Assembly: GCA_949126835.1 (NCBI GenBank)
Contig: OX421499.1
Span: forward strand, 28,434,490-28,498,489
Length of the DNA: 64,000 nucleotides
Direction: 5' to 3'
Source: Anisus vortex
Taxonomy: Eukaryota; Mollusca; Gastropoda; Planorbidae
Part shown: in pieces, positions 29,740 to 40,205 of the stretch
Position numbering within the stretch: position 1 is the first letter of the stretch
Layout of the letters: each line of letters starts with the position of its first letter
Position numbers and translations under genes: made by a program
The notes under the pieces: generated by a model
Told to the model about the DNA's origin: nothing
Database searches by the model: none
Seen by the model: the letters and a program-made list of their open reading frames with translations, nothing else

Positions 29740-30866
29740 ATCAATTCACCAATAACCCGTTGCTTATTCTTCGTTTCTGGAAGATTCATCAACATCATCA
29801 TCAAACCCTTGACCGTCATGGTCGTTGGATGGTGCGAATCCAGCAGTCATCTTTATCCATTTTTTTGCCTATCTTGAGCGGCTGTCAATTGTTCAATATT
29901 TTATATTGTCGAAGGAGCATTTCCGCTGACGGATTCAAGGAATTTTTCTCATGCATTTATTTTCGAATGCCAGCAACTTGTTTTGTCCAGGTCTCACATC
30001 CGTACAGAACAATGGTTGTCACAAGGACTCTGTAAAGCCTGAGCGTGGTTGGGAGTCGAATGCTTTTGCCGGATCAGATTCTGTTTAGTCTAGCCATTGC
30101 TGCCATTGCTGACCAAATCCTTGCTCGAATATCTGCCTCACTCGTGCAGCTTCCGTCTACGGATAAGATGGCTCCTAGCTATTTGAAATAATTTACTTCT
30201 TCTAGTTGTTGTTGGCTCATTATAATGTTTGCCCTTTTCTGAGATGATATTCATTCCGTATATCCCTGCTCTATCTGCAAGCTTGTCTGTGAGCTTTTGT
30301 AGTTCTTGTTGCTCCCGGCCAACAGGTCGATATCACCATAAAATCTTTGATTGCATAAGGGTCTTCCACCAGTGGAGATGGGTGTGTGGTAGTCATCGAG
30401 TATTTTTTGTATGATTTTTTTCTAGGAAGATATTGAACAACACTAGCGATAGAATGTAACCTTGACGAACTCTAATCGACATCTTGAAGAAGTTCCCTAA
30501 ACAACCATTGAGTTGAACTGCACTGCTTGCCTGATTGTAGAGTGCTTCGATCGCATTTACCAGCCCTTCTTCAATGTTGTAGCTTCTCATTGCCTGTCAT
30601 AGTCCCTCTTGCCATACACGATCAAATGCTTTCTTGAAATCACTGAAGTTTTAATGGAGTTCGCGTTGGTGTTGTATGTGTTTTCTATGAGCAAGCGAAA
30701 GTTGAAAATCTGCTCAATTGTGCTTCTGCCTTGTTTGAAACCTGCCAGTTCTTCTGCCAGTAATTTCTCAGCCACAGGTTTAAGTCTATTGATAATAAAT
30801 TGTAGCTTACCTTGCTATGGTGGCTGATGAGACTGATTGTACGCTAGTTCTGGCGATATTCCTTGG
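29740..30866 (-). mobile_element. Decayed non-LTR retrotransposon reverse transcriptase, 3' part
   Basis: The minus strand shows consecutive RT pieces in several frames with stops: EKLLAEELAGFKQGRSTIEQ (30775-30600), YNIEEGLVNAIEALY and VRQGYILS..LFNIFLEK (30590-30400), then GDIDLLAGS, where the FADD active site has decayed to FYGD, then GAILS and VLYGCETWT further down. The order is right for a LINE RT and its thumb. The upstream part of the same copy resumes at 37775 on the other side of the Gypsy element. It is dead and earlier than the Gypsy insertion. Confidence 0.85.
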
Positions 30867-30871
30867 GCAGT
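30867..30871. repeat. Left target-site duplication GCAGT of the Gypsy element
   Basis: GCAGT here matches GCAGT at 37770-37774, immediately outside the two LTRs. A five-base duplication is normal for Gypsy integrase. Confidence 0.85.
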
Positions 30872-31900
30872 ATTACAAGGCAATTTATTCACCATAATAA
30901 ATTATGGATGAGACCTTCTATTTATCACACAAGTATAATTATAATTTATAATGTTATTACGGCTAGAGCCCCCATTCAATTTATGAAAATGATAGTTATA
31001 GTATTGTTATTGTTAGTGTGAGTATCCTTGTATTAGTGAAGATCTTATTATATCATTCTGAAGTTTATTTGTAGTTGTCTAGAGTATTCCTGGTTCTTAT
31101 AATCCCCTGGCAATTCACATAGCGTAGTTTTAGAGTTTACAGTTGATTTACTTCATGTATAATTATTTATGTGGCTCATATTATACAGCAAGAACCTTGA
31201 TGTTGAGTGGTAGTGTAGATTATTAATATAGTTGAATAAACATTACACATACACACATGTATATAACTTTGAAATATTGACGTTAACCAAGTTGTGTAGA
31301 AAGCAACGATAAATTTGGTTTAATTTACAACATCAATCCAGTAGGAATCCAAATAATATTATATACACAATCAAGAAATACACATATTCCAATTAGTAAT
31401 GAATATCCTCAATGAACATATAGCATTGTAGTTAATAGTAGAATAATAAATCTTTCATAATACAACTCAAATAGAAACGATTCTCAGAGACTTAATATTA
31501 GATGTTATCCGAACGGCTGTACGCCAAGAACTGACTAAAAGTGTCGAATCGCGTAGAAATATATTACGGGTCAATCGTTGGAAAAACCAGACAGTCTAGT
31601 GACACGAATATTTTAATCAAGCCTGCATGTTGACTGCGTGATCAGATACTTTTTATTAAGAACAAGCAATAATGCTCTAACAAAATAAGGAGAGACCGAT
31701 CGACCTTGACATGCTGTACTCGCGTGAACAGTTCATGTTTTTATCGAGGTTAATAAAAAACAATAATGCTCAAATTAGGTTAGGAAAAACCCGGGGGAAA
31801 CTTTGAGCTGAGAAATATTTATATCGTTTAAACGCAATTCGCTTAAATGATTTAGTTGGTTTATTAACATTACAATGTAGGGAATTTACGTTTCGTAACA
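30872..31900 (-). repeat. 3' LTR of the Gypsy element (1029 bp)
   Basis: Starts ATTACAAGGCAATTTATTC and ends ACGTTTCGTAACA on the plus strand, so on the element's strand it begins TGTTACG and ends CTTGTAAT. It is the same length as the copy at 36741-37769, and I found no difference in the stretches I compared by eye. The retrotransposon is transcribed leftwards, making this the 3' LTR. Confidence 0.93.
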
Positions 31901-32671
31901 GTCGCCCATACCAAAAGGAAAAGAACATTGCATACTAAACAATAGAAGTGTGCAATTTCTTTTAGAACCGCCTGCACTTAACTTTAGTTCTAAACAATAT
32001 ACAAAAAAAAAAAACTGACTCCACCTGGGTAGTCCGTTAAATAAGACAAGTAAGGGAAATAATTTATTCTATTAAACCCTCATCATATAGGATCTCAAGT
32101 TATCCTTAGACCATAACAATTGTTCGCGTTATTCTAAAAAAATTATACTCTCTGAGATATCATTCCTTATAAACATCATCATCTTATTTATAAGGTAAAA
32201 ATCAGCATAACTAATGTTATCATATTAAACAATTCAATCATTAATTAATTCAACTTAAATGAAATTAATATTTAAATAAACTTAAGAGTAAGAATTTAAT
32301 CTTAAGTGTGTAAGCATGTGAAGTGTATGCACATTACTCTATTTTGGTTTTTACATAATCACAACTATAGTTTGATTGTTTCAAAATAAGGATGTACATT
32401 TCTGTTCATTCATTATCTTACTAATAAAGAAAATTTATGTTCATAAATCCATAATATTTATAAGTAACTTATTAGGTTCTTTTTTTTTTTTTTCTCTACA
32501 ACAATAATAATATTTGTTTTAGCAAATGGAAATATTCATGGCATAAAATAAGGCATAAGATATTGCATAAAATAATCACAACATATTCATATATTCCTGC
32601 ATTTAAATTTTAAATGATCCAATTCTCTTAGTTAGGATTATCAGAATATATACATGAAGTTATCCATTTCC
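31901..32671 (-). other. Non-coding 3' internal region of the Gypsy element
   Basis: About 770 bases between the end of the pol frame and the 3' LTR, AT-rich with poly-T and poly-A runs and no frame of note. It is too short to hold the missing RT-RNase H. The base run GGTATGGGCGAC directly abuts the LTR on the element's strand, where a polypurine primer site would sit. Confidence 0.6.
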
Positions 32672-35600
32672 TTATACATTTGTTACATGCGCGGTAGGGT
32701 GTCCGCGACGATGTGATCTTTTACCAATACGTAAGTTATTCTTAAGTTGTATGGTATTAACCCTATAAGGATGTTGTTTGACAGGTTTAACCTTATCATC
32801 TTTAAAAACTACATCATGGGTAACCAAAGTTGTTTTGTTAGGAACATCACTAAACAAATTTACATGATCATAGATTAAACCCTTGATAGAAGTCTGTTCA
32901 CCTGAGTCTAGATGTGCCAGTTTATCATTGAGGTTTTTAAGTGCTTCAGTGTTCTGAAGTTTACTTTCTATGATTGTCTTTTTAAATTTAGGCGGGGGTG
33001 TTTCAACAGTTTTGATAGCACTCACTGGCCTAATGTCAGTTTGTTCTTCCCTAACAACATAAGGTTTTAGCATGTTTATATGGCACAGTCTCTGTGTTTT
33101 CCTTCTATCAGGGGTTTTTACAATGTATGTTACATCACTGATTTTATCTAAAACCTGATATGGTCCTGTATATTTTGCACTCAGGGGTTGTCCAGACAAT
33201 TGGGTCAACATGAGGACTTTATCACCAGGATGGAAACATCGGGATCTGGCCTTGACATCATAGTACCCTTTCATTCTTTTCTGAGCCTGCAAAAGATTAT
33301 CTTTAACATGATTCAAAGCATGATAGATTCTATTGCTAAATTGTTCCACATAAGCTACGAGTCCAGTCTCTTCATCAGAATTTAACAAGGTTTCCTGCAA
33401 CAGTTTTAGAGGTCCTCGAACTGAATGTCCAAACACTAACTCGAACGGACTGAATCCAAGAGATTCCTGCACAGTTTCTCTAGTCGCGAAAAGAGCGAAT
33501 GGAATACCGCGATCCCAGTCTTCAGTGTTCTCAAAACAGTATGTGCGGAGCATGGTTTTCAGAGTCTGATGATATCTTTCTAGGGCACCTTGGCTTTGCG
33601 GATGGTACGCAGTTGAAGTTGCATGTTGGATGCCTAGTTTCTTTAAGACCTGGTTAAACAGCTTTGATGTAAAGTTAGATCCTTGGTCTGACTGTATAGT
33701 CTTTGGAAGACCGTATCTTGAACAAAATGCAATCAGTGCGTCAGATATCTTATCTGCGTTAATGGTGCGTAGCGGAATAGCTTCAGGATATCTCGTGGCA
33801 GTGCACATTATAGTGAATAAGTACTGGTGTCCTGTCTTTGTTTTAGGCAAAGGACCTACACAGTCTATTAGCAAGTGGCTAAATGGTTCTGCAAAGGCAG
33901 GTATTGGCTTTAGAGGTGCTACCGGTATAGTCTGGTTAGGTTTACCAACTATCTGGCATGTATTGCATGACTTGCAGTATTTTGTGACGTCACGATGTAG
34001 TCCAGGCCAATAGAAGTACGGAAGAATTCGACGGTAAGTCTTGTTCACTCCTAGATGACCAGCATATGGCGTATCATGAGCCATGTGTAAGATGTCATTA
34101 CGATATATGGCTGGTACCACAATCTGACTTCCTTCTCTGCAATTGTCATTATCACATTTCACATCTCTCCATTTTTGCATTAATATTCCCTCCTTCAGAA
34201 AAAATCCATTTCCTTTAATTTCTGCCTCCTGTTCAGTTATCACCTTTTTCTTCAGGTGTTTAATTCCTGAATCTCTATTCTGTTCTAATAGGAGTAATTG
34301 TCGAGGTGACAAATTACTTTCAGTAGTCTTGACTGAGGGACCACTCAAGATGTCAGCCAGGAAAGTTGCCTGTAGGTCAATTTCTGGTTCTATTTTTGAC
34401 TTTGACATGGTTTCGACAGACTTTTGTTGTTGGGCCATACCTCTAGTGACGATGCATATAGGTTTGATAAAGCTCTCACTTTTATTAAGGCATTGTTTTT
34501 TCTTGGATATGGAATGCACCACATCTCCAGCAATATCATTTCCCAGTATTAAAGAAACACCTTTAAACGGAAGTGATTTGTATACACCCACAACTACATT
34601 TCCAGTGAAGTACGCACTCTTCAGCTGTATTTGATGCAAAGGAACTTGTACATTTTTCCTTGATACACCTTGAATAGTGAGATCCTGTCCTGTATATGTC
34701 GATTGTGACGTAGGAACAGTATTCTCTAAAAGTAGTGAAACCTCAGCCCCTGTATCACGGAGTATTCTGATGTTCTTTTCACTAGTGACACCATTTATTA
34801 TGGATGACACGGTACCTTCTTCAATGAATGGTAAACAATTGCTTGGTATCTCAGTATCGATGAGATCTGTATCCAAGTTATTTTTGTAAGAGGTATGTTT
34901 AGTACTCATGGTGGTTCTATCTGATATAGACTCCTTGGAGCTCAGATTAGCATTGGAATTATTGAAAACCATTGTCTCTATTTCAGGAACTATTTCTGGT
35001 TTCAAGTTTCCTAGATACGTGTGTTTTGTCAGGTTATCTGCATTAGCAATAGGTATCTCTGTTTGAGTTCTAACATCCTTCTTTACATTTACATGAGTTC
35101 TTTGTTTTGGCATTGCTACATACGATAAGACAACATTCTTTTTATTCGGGTTCCCATTCAATATCCAGCACTTTTCCTTAGTATGTCCAATTCGTTTACA
35201 ATGGCTACAGGTTGGCTTGGAATTTGTTGGACCTTCATTGCTCTGCTGATGTCTCTTTGATTGATAGGATTCATTTGGATTCATGGTTTTCTTTTCTACC
35301 TTCATATCTCGATTCTGGAATTTAGATTTATCTACTGTTGTAAATTTATTGCTGGAATGGATAATAACATATTCGTCTGCCATCACTGCTGCTGTTTCTA
35401 CTTGTTCTACACCTTTGTCTGCTAAATGTATTCTTACATCACCTCTGATGTTATTGTTAAAGTCTTCCATTAGCATAAGATTAGCTAATTTATCAAAGTC
35501 TTTGTTTACACCTTTGGATCGAATCCATCTTTCAAAATATTTCTTTTTCTGTCTTAGAAAATCAACATGGGATTGTTCCTGTTCTTTCTTAGACTCACGA

Positions 35601-36337
35601 AACACTTTTCTATATTTTTCAGGTGTTAATGCATAACTTAGCAGTACTCTATTCTTGATCAGTTCATAATCATACAATTCCTCTTCAGTAAGACTTAATA
35701 CAACATCAAGTGCCTTTCCTTTGTTCAGAGCTGAGCGTAGAAGTATAGCTTTCTTGCCCTCGGGAAATTGATAGTCTCTAGCGTTTCTCTCGAAAATCAT
35801 GAAGAACTCTTCCACCGAATTATCTTCAAAAACTGGAATATGTTTCTTAAACTTATACAGTTCTGCATCTGCTTCAGAGCTTGCATTCGAATGATTTGAC
35901 GTACGAGACCTTGCTAGCTCAATTCTTTCTTGGCTTGCTATTTTCTCTCTTGCTATTTCTCTTTCCATCTCAATTCTCTTGTTTTCTCTTTCCATCTCTA
36001 ATTCCATCTTTCTTAACTCAAGTTTAAATTTCAATTCTTCACTTAATTCACCAGTTGTATGCTTCACTCTTTGTGTTATAGGAAAAGGTAATTCATCATC
36101 TGATTCATCATTAATATTATCCTTAGCAGTAGTTTCTTCAATAATTAGTGTACCTTGTTTTCTTAAACACTCAGTTACCTCTTGAAGTAATTTAGTTTTT
36201 GATGGCCTAGTTTCTGTGATAGAAATGCCCAATGATTTAGCCAATTCTTTTAGTTGTATCATCGACATTTTATTAAGCTGTTCTGAGGTTAGATCAAATA
36301 TCTCTGGATCCAATGTAAGATTATTTGTGGCTTCCAT
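32672..36337 (-). CDS. Gag-protease-integrase polyprotein of the Gypsy element, 1221 aa, truncated RT
   Basis: Single uninterrupted frame. Residues ~100-150 are a charged Glu/Arg/Lys helix, followed by a capsid region (FLRQKKKYFERWIRS, MLMEDFNNNI). This resembles the Gag type from which vertebrate SCAN domains are thought to derive. A zinc knuckle CSHCKRIGHTKEKC lies at ~375-388. Aspartic protease has RDTGAEVSLL at ~527. The integrase has an HHCC finger (HxxxxxxxH at ~751, CKSCNTC), then catalytic D (LLIDCVG, ~825), D (SDQGSNF, ~882) and E (GALERYHQ, ~918), i.e. DD35E spacing, and a GPY module (KYTGPYQVL). The C-terminus reaches QHPYRVN, the start of Gypsy RT, then shifts frame across a deletion and ends within about 25 residues. 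All Gag, protease and integrase key residues I can check are present; RT and RNase H are absent. Confidence 0.93.
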   Translation of the reverse strand: MEATNNLTLDPEIFDLTSEQLNKMSMIQLKELAKSLGISITETRPSKTKLLQEVTECLRKQGTLIIEETTAKDNINDESDDELPFPITQRVKHTTGELSEELKFKLELRKMELEMERENKRIEMEREIAREKIASQERIELARSRTSNHSNASSEADAELYKFKKHIPVFEDNSVEEFFMIFERNARDYQFPEGKKAILLRSALNKGKALDVVLSLTEEELYDYELIKNRVLLSYALTPEKYRKVFRESKKEQEQSHVDFLRQKKKYFERWIRSKGVNKDFDKLANLMLMEDFNNNIRGDVRIHLADKGVEQVETAAVMADEYVIIHSSNKFTTVDKSKFQNRDMKVEKKTMNPNESYQSKRHQQSNEGPTNSKPTCSHCKRIGHTKEKCWILNGNPNKKNVVLSYVAMPKQRTHVNVKKDVRTQTEIPIANADNLTKHTYLGNLKPEIVPEIETMVFNNSNANLSSKESISDRTTMSTKHTSYKNNLDTDLIDTEIPSNCLPFIEEGTVSSIINGVTSEKNIRILRDTGAEVSLLLENTVPTSQSTYTGQDLTIQGVSRKNVQVPLHQIQLKSAYFTGNVVVGVYKSLPFKGVSLILGNDIAGDVVHSISKKKQCLNKSESFIKPICIVTRGMAQQQKSVETMSKSKIEPEIDLQATFLADILSGPSVKTTESNLSPRQLLLLEQNRDSGIKHLKKKVITEQEAEIKGNGFFLKEGILMQKWRDVKCDNDNCREGSQIVVPAIYRNDILHMAHDTPYAGHLGVNKTYRRILPYFYWPGLHRDVTKYCKSCNTCQIVGKPNQTIPVAPLKPIPAFAEPFSHLLIDCVGPLPKTKTGHQYLFTIMCTATRYPEAIPLRTINADKISDALIAFCSRYGLPKTIQSDQGSNFTSKLFNQVLKKLGIQHATSTAYHPQSQGALERYHQTLKTMLRTYCFENTEDWDRGIPFALFATRETVQESLGFSPFELVFGHSVRGPLKLLQETLLNSDEETGLVAYVEQFSNRIYHALNHVKDNLLQAQKRMKGYYDVKARSRCFHPGDKVLMLTQLSGQPLSAKYTGPYQVLDKISDVTYIVKTPDRRKTQRLCHINMLKPYVVREEQTDIRPVSAIKTVETPPPKFKKTIIESKLQNTEALKNLNDKLAHLDSGEQTSIKGLIYDHVNLFSDVPNKTTLVTHDVVFKDDKVKPVKQHPYRVNTIQLKNNLRIGKRSHRRGHPTAHVTNV

Positions 36338-36740
36338 TTTATATATTAAAAGTTACTATAAATCTTGTTAATAATACAATAAAGAGTCCAACTTACTTTC
36401 TGTCCTTTGAATAATTCACTACACCACACAGTTCAGATTTGTCACAACAAGGTCATAAAAATAATACTTTCTTAGAGTTACTTTGTTTGATAAGGTAATA
36501 CACAAGATAATTTTCCAGGCTGAATAGTTAAGTTTTCCGATTCTCAATAGCAATGTTCAATTCAATCACAATCTTTAGTATATTGTATATTGTTCATATT
36601 TTCCAACACAATCCATCCAAGTTACGAGTATGTATTACGGCAGTTGTAAATAGTTTGTGTAAATAGTATAACGATTCTTGAAGTTGAAGTAAATCCTCTA
36701 AACGTTTGTTAGTAAATCCCGGACGAGCAAAACCCATTTT
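36338..36740 (-). other. 5' leader of the Gypsy element
   Basis: Lies between the 5' LTR and the Gag start. Just inside the LTR the element's strand reads TGGGTTTTGCTCGTCCGG, the expected place of the tRNA primer-binding site and a leader phrase familiar from other Gypsy elements. I cannot assign the primer tRNA without a comparison. Confidence 0.5.
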
Positions 36741-37769
36741 ATTACAAGGCAATTTATTCACCATAATAAATTATGGATGAGACCTTCTATTTATCACACA
36801 AGTATAATTATAATTTATAATGTTATTACGGCTAGAGCCCCCATTCAATTTATGAAAATGATAGTTATAGTATTGTTATTGTTAGTGTGAGTATCCTTGT
36901 ATTAGTGAAGATCTTATTATATCATTCTGAAGTTTATTTGTAGTTGTCTAGAGTATTCCTGGTTCTTATAATCCCCTGGCAATTCACATAGCGTAGTTTT
37001 AGAGTTTACAGTTGATTTACTTCATGTATAATTATTTATGTGGCTCATATTATACAGCAAGAACCTTGATGTTGAGTGGTAGTGTAGATTATTAATATAG
37101 TTGAATAAACATTACACATACACACATGTATATAACTTTGAAATATTGACGTTAACCAAGTTGTGTAGAAAGCAACGATAAATTTGGTTTAATTTACAAC
37201 ATCAATCCAGTAGGAATCCAAATAATATTATATACACAATCAAGAAATACACATATTCCAATTAGTAATGAATATCCTCAATGAACATATAGCATTGTAG
37301 TTAATAGTAGAATAATAAATCTTTCATAATACAACTCAAATAGAAACGATTCTCAGAGACTTAATATTAGATGTTATCCGAACGGCTGTACGCCAAGAAC
37401 TGACTAAAAGTGTCGAATCGCGTAGAAATATATTACGGGTCAATCGTTGGAAAAACCAGACAGTCTAGTGACACGAATATTTTAATCAAGCCTGCATGTT
37501 GACTGCGTGATCAGATACTTTTTATTAAGAACAAGCAATAATGCTCTAACAAAATAAGGAGAGACCGATCGACCTTGACATGCTGTACTCGCGTGAACAG
37601 TTCATGTTTTTATCGAGGTTAATAAAAAACAATAATGCTCAAATTAGGTTAGGAAAAACCCGGGGGAAACTTTGAGCTGAGAAATATTTATATCGTTTAA
37701 ACGCAATTCGCTTAAATGATTTAGTTGGTTTATTAACATTACAATGTAGGGAATTTACGTTTCGTAACA
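36741..37769 (-). repeat. 5' LTR of the Gypsy element (1029 bp)
   Basis: Same length and, in the portions compared, the same sequence as 30872-31900. It should hold the promoter for leftward transcription. Its outer end TGTTACG adjoins the GCAGT duplication at 37770-37774. Confidence 0.93.
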
Positions 37770-37774
37770 GCAGT

Positions 37775-37960
37775 TATGAGTGACTGCATTCCTTGGGTCA
37801 TTTTTTTATTTTCCCATATCTTCTGGCAGATTGTTGTGTTTTGGTTGCCGTTACACCTCATGTTTCAACAGTTCAGCAGGAATGTTTTCGATCCCAGAAG
37901 ACTTGTCCGCTTTTAAACTTCGTACTGCTTATTCGAACTGGGAGATAAGCTGAAAGAATT
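37775..37960 (-). mobile_element. 5' part of the LINE copy interrupted by the Gypsy element
   Basis: The minus strand, with stops, reads the RT motif equivalent to KADKSxGIxNIPAELLKH, followed by CQKIWE. This is the segment that should precede AEKLLAEELAGF at 30775. It therefore continues the copy at 29740-30866 across the Gypsy insertion. Confidence 0.8.
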
Positions 37961-38456
37961 AAACAATTAGTCCGAAATTTGTGATGATCTGCATATTTCT
38001 TTTTTTCTACCAGTGATCTGACTTCAAGAACATTTTATTGATTTGATGGGGTGCCAACATTTCAATAAAATAGAGTGATTTTGAATTAAAATGGCACAAG
38101 TCTCATATTATTCCAGTGTTGAAGCGATGACTGGGAAGGGGGGGGGGCTTATTCCATACGCCTATAAGTGTGTGGCGGCACTCTCCTTGCTAATCGCCGA
38201 TAGAACAACATTTAGAAACAGATCAGACGAGACAAACGACCTTAGATATTAAAATTTGCATTCGACATAACAAAGCCAAACGTTAAACAATGGTTACAGG
38301 AAAATCTTATGCATGTACGCTTATGAAATTTAATGACGAAAATTTTCACGTTTCTGAATAAGTAGGCCTAATGTTTTGTTAAAAATGTTTCATTTAAAAT
38401 TTACAGTAGGCTATCTAATAAGATGTGCCCGCTGGTCCTCCAGGTTTGGGTTAAAC

Positions 38457-38726
38457 CATGATGAAGTGATTGCGATTCTTATTTGTTCAATAATATGTAT
38501 GCCTACTGTTGGGGGATATCAGATATTTAGTAGCACTTGCGTTTACATCATATTTCATCCAAAAACTAATCGATCCAAATAGCTGAGTTGTTGAAATTAT
38601 AGCAGGTACGTATGTACCGCCCACTTGCCCTTCATCGCCCCCCAATCGCCCCCGGGAATGTTATCGCCCCCCTAAAGCTTCTCATCGCCCCCTGGGGGGC
38701 GATATCGCCCCCGTTGAGAACCTATG
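38457..38726 (-). mobile_element. Short copy of hAT family C, flanked by an 8-bp duplication
   Basis: On the minus strand it starts CATAGGTTCTCAACGGGG and continues with the same GC-rich block and unique sequence as the left end of the element at 54663. The bases GGTTAAAC flank it on both sides (38449-38456 and 38727-38734). Its other end, CATGATGAAG on the plus strand, does not match the expected inverted repeat beyond CAT, so that end is deleted or rearranged. Confidence 0.6.
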
Positions 38727-38734
38727 GGTTAAAC

Positions 38735-39834
38735 AAAAGGCTATAGGAACCTTTTTTTTGTTTTAAATAAAATGATAAAACCTGCTACAAAAACGCCAAA
38801 TAAGAGATCTAAAAATATCATTTAAGTTAATTTTAGTTTATTTATAGAATATCGTACACTACACGGACACGAACACATTTCTTAAAGTTCTCCAAACAAG
38901 AGTTCCTAAAATGTTTGAGAGCCACTGCTCTGAACTATGGTCCACATTATAAATGTTTCTTGCGGTGATGTTGTTTCGTGGGTGTGTTTCAAAGTCGAGA
39001 TTTTCATTGGTTGAAATCTGGTCTGGCGACCTTCACCCGCTCGTCCCTCTGGCCTTGTGCTAAAATTGGAAGAAAAAAAACACATAATCGGTGACACTCA
39101 CCTTCAACTTGTGTAGATAAGAAAATAAAAACACATCTCTATTTTGCCGGTAAACAGAGTCTCCTTATATTGGGTATGCACTTGGAGGAAGGGGTTCTGG
39201 ATTTGGGAGCTTTTGCGTGAAGATACCTACGGGGAGGCGGGGGGGGGGGTGTCCAGACTGAATGTGTACGTATGCACAGATATATATAAATCCTACGTAA
39301 CTGTAAAAGAGAAACCACTGAGTCAGAAGAATCGTTAATAGACATATGATTTGAACCCAATTAAATCTATATCTACTTTCTCGTGTGTGGAATGAGGCAG
39401 AGATGAACAAAATCTGCAAGACAAAGGCCTGCAGGTTGGTGATTCAAGACTGAAGTAGGCTAGGGCCTAGATCTGCCTACGGTCAGTTTATGTGTAAAAG
39501 AAGTTGTATTTTTAAAGAACCATTAATAGTTTATGATGTGTTATGAATCATCCTATAAAACATTAGCAGTCGGAAAAGAAGTTCAGGCCCGAAATTGGGA
39601 GGTTTTACAAGAAAATCGGAAATTCCATTATTGCTTTGGAACGCCTGGGAGTAATACCAATGTTGGAATCAAGTAGAAACAAACGACAACTACAATCTGT
39701 TTAAAATCGGATTTCTACAAACGAAAATTGATTTTTGGAAAGAACGGTATTAACATCCTTAGACTGAAATGTTGATTTGTCCTGGCCTGACCCAGAAATT
39801 TTAATATGGGATATAGTATAAAGACATATATATA
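38735..39834. other. Intergenic, nothing firmly recognised
   Basis: Mixed sequence with a G run at about 39239-39249. TTTGAGAGCCACTG at 38911-38924 resembles the end of an hAT element. Short open frames overlap on both strands without any support. Confidence 0.45.
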
Positions 39835-40205
39835 TTATCTCTATGATGATGCATGTCCATCGATTTCGATGAGGACCATCCTTTGTCAGAGACATGATTG
39901 CTTGTGGTTCCGGAAATGGCTGATGAGGCCTATTCTTGCCCGAAAGTGTTAGCCACGGCGTGTCTTGATTGCCGGTAGTATTGGAGCTGTCTTTGCTGGA
40001 TTTTCTGAGTTGTCGTTTTTCAGTTGCGACCCTTCGTCCGTTGTCTTCGTGAGCTGCCACTCCAGTTAAGGTCATGTTGCGCCAAGAGGATCGCTCCTGA
40101 GCAAGCCCTTCCCAGTTGTTAGGATCGATTTCAAAGTATTTTTTATGGATGCCTTCAGGGTGTCTTTAAACCTGTTCTATTGCCCTTCCCGCGAGCGCTT
40201 TTCTG
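39835..40205 (-). mobile_element. LINE ORF2 C-terminal fragment
   Basis: The minus strand reads, over several frames, KDTLKAS, then NWEGLAQERSSW, GVAAHEDNGRRVATEKRQLR, and finally FRARIGLISHF with a following histidine. This is the typical C-terminus of molluscan endonuclease-RT elements, with a Cys/His finger at the end. Frameshifts show it is dead. Its order relative to 37775 shows it is a separate copy. Confidence 0.75.

Larger units (their letters stand above)
30872..37769 (-). mobile_element. Young Ty3/Gypsy retrotransposon, Gmr1-like domain order, RT-RNase H deleted
   Basis: A 6.9-kb element with two 1029-bp LTRs, a GCAGT duplication on both sides, and one long internal frame (36337-32672). 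Domain order on the minus strand is Gag, protease, integrase, then the first ~30 residues of RT. Integrase before RT is typical of Gmr1-type Gypsy elements, first known from fish. The RT body and most of RNase H are missing: frame +1 at the end of the ORF reads KDHIVADTLPRM and stop, the expected tail of RNase H. The element inserted into an older LINE copy. Matching LTRs and a perfect duplication show a recent insertion, so RT was presumably supplied in trans, or the deletion came after insertion. Confidence 0.92.

Noticed and set aside
33188..36185. Plus-strand open frames of 65-163 codons opposite the Gypsy polyprotein
   Set aside because: Antisense shadows of a real 1221-codon frame; composition and lack of motifs confirm this.
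29161..38924. A single 9.7-kb hAT composite from the GGGTTCTCAA end at 29170 to the TTTGAGAGCCACTG end at 38924
   Set aside because: The ends are only loosely similar, the flanks show no target duplication, and the interior is fully explained by LINE, Gypsy and hAT C pieces. Kept only as isolated fossil ends.
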